The notes under the pieces: generated by a model | Told to the model about the DNA's origin: nothing | Database searches by the model: none | Seen by the model: only the letters and a program-made list of their open reading frames with translations | Part shown: positions 6,463 through 11,091 of the stretch, in pieces | Numbering within the stretch: the stretch's first letter is position 1 | Layout: each line of letters begins with the position of its first letter | Program-made: the position numbers and the translations under genes | DNA from: JAVVTQ01 sp036653595 | GTDB lineage: Bacteria > Bacillota > Clostridia > Oscillospirales > Ruminococcaceae | Length of the DNA stretch: 11,091 nucleotides | Direction of reading: 5' to 3' | Assembly (NCBI GenBank): GCA_036653595.1 | Contig: JAVVTQ010000047.1 | Coordinates: 1 to 11,091, forward strand

Positions 6463-7824
6463 ATGGCACAGCTCAAGATAGACTCTCTCGAAAAAATAAT
6501 GGGCAAGCCGTTTGAATGCTCATGCAAAAAGACACACTCGCCGTCACTGCACGCCTTTCTATACGGCGAAGATGTACATTTGCTGCTTTTTGAGCTGCTG
6601 ACAAAGCTCAAAGTCAGCGAGGTTTATATTGTCGGCGATGAGAACACGATGAAGGTTCTCGGAAACAGGGTCGTCGAATATGTCGGCGGGCACGGGTTTG
6701 GAGTAAAGAAAACTGTTTTCTCAAAAAAAGAGCAGCTTATCTGCGACCATGTCGCGGCCGGGCGGCTTTTGGTCGAGATGCCCTCCGGCGCGGAAATCGT
6801 CATCGGAATCGGAGCCAAAACAATATGTGATCTCACAAAGCACATCGCAAAAAAAACAGGTGTGCGCTGCATTTTGATGCCGACAGCGGCCTCGACTGAC
6901 AGCTATGCGCTGCCACAGGCCTCATTTTTGGAAAACAATCATCGCAGTGTACTGGAAGCACAGGCGCCCACGGCGATACTGGTGGACTCAAACGTTGTGG
7001 AAAATGCGCCGGTGGAGATGACGAACTCCGGAATAGGCTCGATACTCGCGACATATGTCTCGCTCGCAGACTGGCAGCTCTCCCACGCGGTTATGGGAAC
7101 GCATATTTGCGAGGATATTCTTGAATTTATGAGAGCGCAGGTGGACGCCGTGTTTGAGCCGCTGCGCATGGGACTTTCGGCGCGCTCTCCAAAGGTGACC
7201 AAGGCGCTGATGACGGCTCTTGTGTCGTGCGGCGCAGCCTCAAATGTCTGCGGCACAGACGCACCCATTCGCGGAAGCGAAACGCTGTTGGCAAACTATC
7301 TGGAGCACACACTGCTGTCTGAGGAAATAGACGATTACAGCTTCGATATTCTGCGCGGACTGGGCGCGATGTACTGCATCAGGATGTACGAGGGTCTGCG
7401 CGGAAAGCGCCCCGACTTTGACGATGCGCGAAATCTTTTTGACGATTACAGCTGGATATACTACAACAGTGAAATCAACAGGGTTTTCGGCGACTACTCG
7501 CGGCATGTTCTGTCGCTCTCGTCAGGAAGCGGCTTCTATAACAGAGAAAATCATCGGCGGAGAATAGACCATCTCGAAGAAAACTGGAACCACCTGCTCT
7601 CCACGGCGTTTGCAATGCTGCCGGACTATGCGTCGCTGCGCGCCCAGCTTCAGACGCTCAGCTTCCCCTATCGCTTTGACAGCCTCGACTTTTCCAAGGA
7701 GGAGGCGACCGACGCGATAATATGGTGCAAGGAGCTGTCCGACCGCTATACAATACTGCAGCTTTTGTGGGATATAAAGGAGCTTGATTACTGCGCGGCT
7801 TCGCTTACGAAAAACCTCACATGA
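6463..7824 (+). CDS. sn-Glycerol-1-phosphate dehydrogenase homologue lacking the metal site
   Basis: A 453-aa relative of the EgsA/AraM group of the iron-containing alcohol dehydrogenase superfamily, which reduces dihydroxyacetone phosphate to glycerol-1-phosphate using a bound metal. The family is clear from C-S-C-K-K-T-H (19-25), the nucleotide loop G-I-G-A-K-T (115-120) followed by DLTK, P-T-A-A-S-T-D (140-146), S-L-A-D-W-Q-L-S (200-207) and the C-terminal D-R-Y-T-I-L-Q-L-L-W-D. The metal ligands are replaced: GFGD reads GIGS (Ser193), GSEH reads GSET (Thr274) and LHG reads LRG (Arg298). I therefore expect no metal-dependent dehydrogenase activity, although nucleotide or triose-phosphate binding may remain. 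The frame is uninterrupted and well coded, so this is a maintained protein and not a decaying gene. GAGGGG lies 5 nt before the ATG. It is the last gene of the operon. The ligand assignments rest on remembered family sequences and need an alignment. Confidence 0.85.
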   Translation: MAQLKIDSLEKIMGKPFECSCKKTHSPSLHAFLYGEDVHLLLFELLTKLKVSEVYIVGDENTMKVLGNRVVEYVGGHGFGVKKTVFSKKEQLICDHVAAGRLLVEMPSGAEIVIGIGAKTICDLTKHIAKKTGVRCILMPTAASTDSYALPQASFLENNHRSVLEAQAPTAILVDSNVVENAPVEMTNSGIGSILATYVSLADWQLSHAVMGTHICEDILEFMRAQVDAVFEPLRMGLSARSPKVTKALMTALVSCGAASNVCGTDAPIRGSETLLANYLEHTLLSEEIDDYSFDILRGLGAMYCIRMYEGLRGKRPDFDDARNLFDDYSWIYYNSEINRVFGDYSRHVLSLSSGSGFYNRENHRRRIDHLEENWNHLLSTAFAMLPDYASLRAQLQTLSFPYRFDSLDFSKEEATDAIIWCKELSDRYTILQLLWDIKELDYCAASLTKNLT

Positions 7825-7844
7825 ACGCGTAAGGCAGCGCGACT

Positions 7845-7886
7845 TAAAAGGGTCGCACAGCGCTTTTGCGCTGTGCGACCCTTTTA
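7845..7886. terminator. Strong bidirectional terminator closing the operon
   Basis: A perfect 19-bp stem (7845-7863 with 7868-7886) closes on a TTTT loop. The outer part of the stem is TAAAAGGG/CCCTTTTA, so a T-run ends the hairpin on both strands. It lies 20 nt behind the stop of the last operon gene and 73 nt behind the stop of the convergent HPr-like gene, and can end transcription of both. Confidence 0.9.
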
Positions 7887-7959
7887 TATTCAACAGACTG
7901 ATTTGCCAAAGCCGACGCGTCCAAAACCAAATTCAGACCGGAAAGCTTGTGCGGCACAT

Positions 7960-8175
7960 TCAAATTAAAAATGCGGATATTTTACAGAAAAAATCATCGT
8001 TATCCGCTTCGCAGTTGATGGGCTTTGTGTAGTCAAGGGACAACAGCCCCAGCAGAGAACGCGCATCAACGGAAAATTCGCCGGTGTGGAGAAGAATACT
8101 TCCATTGGAAGATGTCGCAATCGAATTGAAGCTTTTAATGTCGGCTGCGCTTTTGAATTGTATTTGCCGTGTCAT
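7960..8175 (-). CDS. HPr/Crh-like protein, first copy
   Basis: A 71-aa protein resembling the second half of HPr, the phosphocarrier of the sugar phosphotransferase system. The clearest part is V-D-A-R-S-L-L-G-L-L-S-L-D at 36-48, where Ser40 lines up with HPr Ser46, the site phosphorylated by HPr kinase in Gram-positive bacteria. The N-terminal loop with the HPr active-site His15 is missing, so it cannot act as a normal phosphocarrier. In this it resembles Crh, which keeps Ser46 but not His15 and works only in regulation. I use the ATG at 8175, with GGAGGT 6 nt upstream. A longer in-frame start at 8220 lacks such a site, and the chosen start gives the same length as the paralogue at 10338-10553. 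About 33 of 71 residues match that copy without gaps. Confidence 0.75.
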   Translation of the reverse strand: MTRQIQFKSAADIKSFNSIATSSNGSILLHTGEFSVDARSLLGLLSLDYTKPINCEADNDDFFCKISAFLI

Positions 8176-8224
8176 GCATTGACCTCCGAATTTGGAGTGT
8201 AATATATAACAAATAAACAATTAT

Positions 8225-8253
8225 ATTGTATATCACTTGTGCACAATTGGCAA
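8225..8253 (-). promoter_or_regulatory. Promoter of the first HPr-like gene
   Basis: On the minus strand, TTGCCA (8248-8253), 17 bp, then TACAAT (8225-8230). A further TATAAT at 8220-8225 overlaps. The spacer contains a perfect palindrome (separate entry), so a regulator bound there would block RNA polymerase. Confidence 0.6.
8237..8246. promoter_or_regulatory. Candidate operator TTGTGCACAA
   Basis: This perfect 10-bp palindrome lies between the -35 and -10 boxes of the first HPr-like promoter. Its half-sites TTGTGC and GCACAA recur around the promoter of the second HPr-like gene. The position and recurrence suggest a shared repressor site; this is inference. Confidence 0.4.
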
Positions 8254-8289
8254 ACGATTTGCAAAAATTCAGTGTGTTGCACTGAAAAA

Positions 8290-8614
8290 CTATCGGCGAG
8301 GTATACTTTGTTTCTCTTTTGCCACAAAGATTTTCAACAGGAGTGCTTTTTTGTCGAAAAAACAGCGGCCGACAAAAGCTTTCAATGAAAAGGTGCGTTT
8401 TCCAAAATGACAGTCGTGATGCTTTTTATGGCGTCGCCGCTCTCTTTTAGAGGGTTTGAGGAGCCTCACAGCTCTTTGTCCCGCCAAAGACGCAGCTTGT
8501 CACAGCAAGGCTGCGGCAAAAGCAATTGGCCGTCTTTGCCATAATAGCGGTAAGCCGGATTATTTATATAATCTAATAAAAGTGTTAATGCGATTATTGG
8601 AAAGGGGTTATAGA
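8290..8614. other. Gene-free stretch with nested inverted repeats
   Basis: I see no credible gene here; the open frames have no ribosome binding site. TTTTGTCG (8349-8356) pairs with CGACAAAA (8370-8377). Farther right is a nested structure: CAAAGACG (8485-8492) pairs with CGTCTTTG (8531-8538), enclosing GCAGC (8492-8496) paired with GCTGC (8510-8514); G8492 can serve only one of the stems. It ends about 75 nt before the nuclease-like gene and could be a leader structure or part of a dispersed repeat. A TATAAT at 8567-8572 is a possible -10 for that gene, but I find no -35 at a good distance. Confidence 0.45.
8558..8572. repeat. 15-bp direct repeat, left copy
   Basis: GATTATTTATATAAT occurs here and identically at 9599-9613, on either side of the GIY-YIG gene. 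Each copy lies just upstream of a ribosome binding site and contains TATAAT. They may be two copies of a promoter core or traces of an insertion; the AT-rich sequence weakens the case. Confidence 0.6.
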
Positions 8615-9505
8615 ATGGACGAACAATGGTCAAATATCATAAATCATCTAAAAATAAACACTTCTGATTTACATACTGTTCCCAAAAGCCATAGGGTTCC
8701 TTTGTGGTTTTTTGCTGATACGGACGGTACATATATTTATGTCTCATCTGCTAAAAGTCACACCCCTTCTTCCCAAATTGCAGGAATTAGAAAACTCACA
8801 TATGTCGAATTTAAAAGAATATATCCAATTTATTTGCGTCGAGAACAAGGCGAACCAGTAAGTACAAAAGCAACAAAGGTTACGGTTAATCAAGTTTATT
8901 GGTATGGAATTTTTGCGTTTTGCGGTTTAACTCCAAACAATAAAAGTTTGTACCATGGAAATAATTGTAATATTTTAAATGATGAAATTCTCAAACCTCA
9001 AGACGTGGAAATAGTTGTACCTAAGTCTATGTCTTGTTCGCCAAATAAAATAAATGTTCTCGGATATGAATTTAAATTTGTACAGAACCTAATTCCAGAG
9101 TGTGACAGCAGTGATAGAGTTAAAAAATACTGCCCTCAAAAATATTATAAAAATATAAAGAAATTACCATTATCAATTTATGGTGACGGAAGTTTTTGTA
9201 AGTTTTCTATCAATTATTCAAATGCACCAGGAGTGTACCTTTGGGTGGTAGAAAAAGAAATAATTTATATTGGTGAAACAAGCAATTTGAACAGACGATT
9301 TAATCAGGGGTACGGAACAATTTGTTCTCGCAATTGTTTTGTCGGCGGACAAAATACTAATTGTAAAATGAACAAAGTTGTTCTATCTTTTTATGAGAAC
9401 GGCAAGAAAATTGAGTTGTATTTTCATGAAACATATGACTACAAAAAAATAGAATTAGAACTGTTAAGAAATATAAAAACAAGTTTTAATGTCAAAGATA
9501 ATTAG
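8615..9505 (+). CDS. GIY-YIG nuclease-domain protein, possible restriction endonuclease
   Basis: A 296-aa protein with a C-terminal GIY-YIG domain (about 203-290). It shows G-V-Y (206-208), Y-I-G-E-T (218-222), an arginine pair in LNRRF (227-228) at the catalytic Arg position, GGQNTNCKMN (244-253), and a conserved-looking glutamate around 280-282 that could hold the metal. These are the expected catalytic elements. The N-terminal ~150 residues (VPLWFFADTDGTYIYV onward, YVEFKRIYPIYLRR, VYWYGIF) look like a separate domain, perhaps for recognition, which I cannot name. The ATG at 8615 has GGGG 7 nt upstream; the frame stays open to 8456 without a better site. Codon use is far more AT-rich than in the operon, which suggests transfer. 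No methyltransferase or self-splicing intron is visible, so restriction or homing roles are both unproven. Confidence 0.75.
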   Translation: MDEQWSNIINHLKINTSDLHTVPKSHRVPLWFFADTDGTYIYVSSAKSHTPSSQIAGIRKLTYVEFKRIYPIYLRREQGEPVSTKATKVTVNQVYWYGIFAFCGLTPNNKSLYHGNNCNILNDEILKPQDVEIVVPKSMSCSPNKINVLGYEFKFVQNLIPECDSSDRVKKYCPQKYYKNIKKLPLSIYGDGSFCKFSINYSNAPGVYLWVVEKEIIYIGETSNLNRRFNQGYGTICSRNCFVGGQNTNCKMNKVVLSFYENGKKIELYFHETYDYKKIELELLRNIKTSFNVKDN

Positions 9506-9598
9506 TTTACATCATATTATGAGCATAATGCGAAGCTGATATGTTTCCTAACACCGATAACCTGTAGAGGATATGTTCCCATAAACGAGCGAAGTGAA

Positions 9599-9613
9599 GA
9601 TTATTTATATAAT
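9599..9613. repeat. 15-bp direct repeat, right copy
   Basis: The second copy of GATTATTTATATAAT, 1041 bp from the first, lies 19 nt before the ATG of the GNAT gene. At that distance its TATAAT would leave only a very short leader, so a promoter role for the GNAT gene is doubtful. Confidence 0.6.
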
Positions 9614-9632
9614 TAAGTGGGGAGATAATAAT

Positions 9633-10184
9633 ATGATACTAAATACTGCGCGATTAGTCCTTCGCCCCTGGGCAAAATCCGATTCAAGCAGCCTGTTTGA
9701 ATATGCAAAAAATCCGGAGATTGGGCCTATTGCCGGATGGCCGCCGCATAAAAGCATCGAGGAAAGTGCTGATGTTATTGTGAATGTGTTCTGCGCAAGC
9801 GAGTGCTATGCAATCTGCGAGAAAAGCACCGACACGGCTATTGGAGCCATAGAATTAAAACTAAACGGTCACACGGATATGACAAGCTGTGATGACGAAT
9901 GTGAGCTTGGGTACTGGATTGGCCGACCATTTTGGGGGAAAGGATATATGCCGGAAGCCGTTACGGAAATTATCAGGCATGCCTTTGAGGATTTGGGCAT
10001 GGCTACTATCTGGTGTGGCTATTATGACGGAAATAACAACTCTAGAAGAGTTCAAGAAAAAACCGGGTTTGTTTACCACCATTCCTGCAATGAAGTGCCG
10101 GTCCCATTGATGAACGAGACGAGAATAGGGCATACAAATTATATGACAAAAGAGCAGTGGGAGTTTAAGCGCGGCAATGGCTGA
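9633..10184 (+). CDS. GNAT acetyltransferase of the RimJ/RimL type
   Basis: A 183-aa single-domain N-acetyltransferase using acetyl-CoA; the acceptor is unknown. The family start M-I-L-N-T-A-R-L-V-L-R-P-W is clear. The acetyl-CoA loop is R-P-F-W-G-K-G-Y-M-P-E-A at 98-109, and D-G-N-N-N-S-R-R-V-Q-E-K-T-G-F (132-146) carries the late Asn-Ser and GF signature of the family. The length is normal. ATG 9633 has GGGGAG 8 nt upstream; an in-frame start at 9594 lacks a site. The gene follows the GIY-YIG gene by 127 nt in the same direction, but its base composition is closer to the host, so the two may not share a history. Many such proteins in Clostridia are single genes without known substrates, and I give none here. 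Confidence 0.92.
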   Translation: MILNTARLVLRPWAKSDSSSLFEYAKNPEIGPIAGWPPHKSIEESADVIVNVFCASECYAICEKSTDTAIGAIELKLNGHTDMTSCDDECELGYWIGRPFWGKGYMPEAVTEIIRHAFEDLGMATIWCGYYDGNNNSRRVQEKTGFVYHHSCNEVPVPLMNETRIGHTNYMTKEQWEFKRGNG

Positions 10185-10205
10185 GGATTATGGGCTAACA
10201 TTCAA

Positions 10206-10241
10206 TTAGGGTATCACCGTTTTAAAAAGGTGATACCCTAA
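10206..10241. terminator. Long stem-loop between convergent genes, no T-run
   Basis: TTAGGGTATCACC (10206-10218) pairs perfectly with GGTGATACCCTAA (10229-10241), with a 10-nt AT-rich loop. It lies 21 nt after the GNAT stop and 96 nt beyond the stop of the convergent HPr-like gene, the place for a shared terminator. No T-run follows on either strand; on the plus strand A's follow. It is either an atypical terminator or another kind of element. Confidence 0.45.
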
Positions 10242-10337
10242 AAAATCCATGTTGGGTGGCGCAAAAGCCGCCGCCGTTGCTTTGTATATCGGACTTATCC
10301 TCAGCGCGCAAAAGCACGCATTTGCAGACGGAAAATA

Positions 10338-10553
10338 CTAGGCGAGAATGCCCTTGATTTTCTTGAAAAATCTCTCTTCCTCGGTGACGCAGAGTATAGG
10401 CTGCGTATAATCGAGCGACAAAAGTCCCAGCAAAGACTTTGCATCGACTATTGTGCTTCCCGAATGCACCCCGACATCATACTGCGACGTTGTGGCGACA
10501 CCGTTCAAAAGCTTCATGTCCGATATACTCTTGATTTTCAACTCTTTGACCAT
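10338..10553 (-). CDS. HPr/Crh-like protein, second copy
   Basis: A 71-aa paralogue of the protein at 7960-8175, aligned along its whole length without gaps (about 33 identical residues). The stretch V-D-A-K-S-L-L-G-L-L-S-L-D-Y-T (36-50) is nearly identical, and Ser40 again takes the place of HPr Ser46. As in the first copy the His15 loop is absent. The outer parts differ: this copy ends in basic RFFKKIKGILA, the other in DFFCKISAFLI. A GGAGGTG site lies 5 nt upstream of the ATG at 10553. The gene has its own strong promoter and converges on the GNAT gene. A regulatory role like that of Crh is inference from the retained serine; many clostridial proteins of this type are simply annotated as HPr family. 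Confidence 0.78.
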   Translation of the reverse strand: MVKELKIKSISDMKLLNGVATTSQYDVGVHSGSTIVDAKSLLGLLSLDYTQPILCVTEEERFFKKIKGILA

Positions 10554-10581
10554 AAAAACACCTCCGCTTCAGTCAAAGTAC

Positions 10582-10598
10582 TTGTGCTATTTGCACAA
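10582..10598. promoter_or_regulatory. Candidate operator TTGTGC-N5-GCACAA
   Basis: A 6-bp perfect inverted repeat with a 5-nt spacer lies between the -10 box and the start codon of the second HPr-like gene. Another TTGTGC half-site is in the promoter spacer (10615-10620). The same half-sites make the palindrome in the promoter of the first HPr-like gene. Confidence 0.4.
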
Positions 10599-10602
10599 TG
10601 AT

Positions 10603-10631
10603 ATTATATTCTCCTTGTGCAACAATATCAA
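10603..10631 (-). promoter_or_regulatory. Sigma-A-type promoter of the second HPr-like gene
   Basis: On the minus strand, TTGATA (10626-10631), 17 bp, then a perfect TATAAT (10603-10608). The predicted leader is about 45 nt and contains the inverted repeat described separately. Confidence 0.75.
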
Positions 10632-10891
10632 CACATTTGTGAAAAGTTCCATAAAATAAACGTAAGTTTACAGCAATATCACTAAACTTTTGTATTATTT
10701 TTCTCGCCTTTTATTACGGCAAAGATAGGACAAGCTCATGCGCTTTTTCAACAAAAAGAGAGAAAGCCGTCAAAAAGCAAAATAGACTAGAACGCGAAGA
10801 CAGGCGAATAAACACGGCTTTTATAGCTGCTGTCGCCCTGCGTCAAAATTTATGGGACTATAAATTTGAAATTAAAAAAGGAGCGCGGCTC
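10632..10891. other. Gene-free spacer before the last gene
   Basis: I find no supported gene. The frame of the downstream gene stays open leftward for about 50 codons but has no start with a ribosome binding site. AAAGCCGT and ACGGCTTT near 10765 and 10815 form an 8-bp inverted repeat about 45 nt apart. TATAAA (10859-10864) is a possible -10 box for the next gene, without a clear -35. Confidence 0.4.
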
Positions 10892-11091
10892 ATGCTTGGA
10901 AAATATCCGTGGCTGGAGGAGTATCTGAAAAACAAACCGGGAGTCACCGACGACTTTAAGGTGGAATGGCAGTGGTACCGCTTTATGGTCGGCAATAAAA
11001 TGTTTGCGGCGCTCATGCATCCATCAGCGAAGTACGATTTAGCCTACGCAGAAAAGGACTTGCTCAACCTCAAGTGTGACCCAATGCTGTC
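10892..11091 (+). CDS. MmcQ/YjbR (DUF419) family protein, cut by window end
   Basis: The first 66 codons are present and the frame runs off the right edge. W-L-E-E-Y-L-K-N-K-P-G-V-T-D-D-F-K (near 6-22), W-Q-W-Y-R-F-M-V-G-N-K-M-F-A-A-L (about 26-41) and L-N-L-K-C-D-P (near the end) match the N-terminal half of MmcQ/YjbR proteins. These are small proteins with a double-wing DNA-binding-like fold, and their role is not established. Full-length members have about 110-130 aa, so roughly half is missing. The ATG at 10892 has AAAGGAG 8 nt upstream. It diverges from the second HPr-like gene; no functional link is visible. Confidence 0.85.
   Translation, partial: MLGKYPWLEEYLKNKPGVTDDFKVEWQWYRFMVGNKMFAALMHPSAKYDLAYAEKDLLNLKCDPML

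Noticed and set aside
8290..8487. Leftward 65-codon open frame rich in Lys, Arg and Phe
   Set aside because: No ribosome binding site; the composition comes from A/T-rich inverted repeats in a spacer.
10739..10786. 15-codon basic open frame
   Set aside because: No ribosome binding site or promoter, and too short to support alone.

Overview
The window looks like a chromosomal segment from a low-to-moderate GC Gram-positive bacterium of the Clostridia (an Oscillospirales/Ruminococcaceae-type gut organism is my best guess). The reasons are strong GGAGG-type ribosome binding sites, frequent ATA codons in a genome of middling GC, a CSC-type sn-glycerol-1-phosphate dehydrogenase homologue, and small HPr-like proteins of a kind common in Clostridia. 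This placement is inference; no rRNA or tRNA gene is present to anchor it.

Layout. Positions 1-211 hold no gene but carry palindromes and a 36-bp tandem duplication. A leftward alpha/beta hydrolase (212-1186) has its own promoter. Divergent from it, seven tightly packed rightward genes (1415-7824) form one apparent operon that ends at a near-perfect 19-bp terminator. The genes are: an FkbH-like HAD-IIIC phosphatase/acyl loader, an acyl carrier protein, a MaoC-type hydratase, a short-chain dehydrogenase, a GNAT-like probable acyltransferase, a lipoprotein, and a degenerate homologue of sn-glycerol-1-phosphate dehydrogenase. Start and stop overlaps (ATGA, TGATG, TTGA) and gaps of 48 nt or less tie them together.

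Right of the operon lies an accessory-looking stretch. Two 71-aa leftward paralogues resembling the Ser-46 half of HPr/Crh (7960-8175 and 10338-10553) flank a rightward pair: an AT-rich gene for a GIY-YIG nuclease-like protein and a RimJ-type GNAT acetyltransferase. Each HPr-like gene has a good sigma-A promoter, and both promoter regions contain the same inverted half-sites (TTGTGC / GCACAA). The window ends inside a MmcQ/YjbR (DUF419) gene.

How the genes may work together. FkbH-like enzymes are known to load a three-carbon glyceryl unit from 1,3-bisphosphoglycerate onto an ACP. Here that loader comes with its own ACP, a hydratase and a reductase but no ketosynthase, AMP-ligase or glycosyltransferase, so the operon looks like a route for building and transferring one small acyl group rather than a polyketide chain. 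The GNAT-like protein would be the natural transferase, and the lipoprotein hints at a role at the cell surface. The last protein keeps the fold and nucleotide-binding motifs of sn-glycerol-1-phosphate dehydrogenase but appears to have lost all three metal ligands. I consider this operon, and that pseudoenzyme in particular, the most likely undescribed system in the window.
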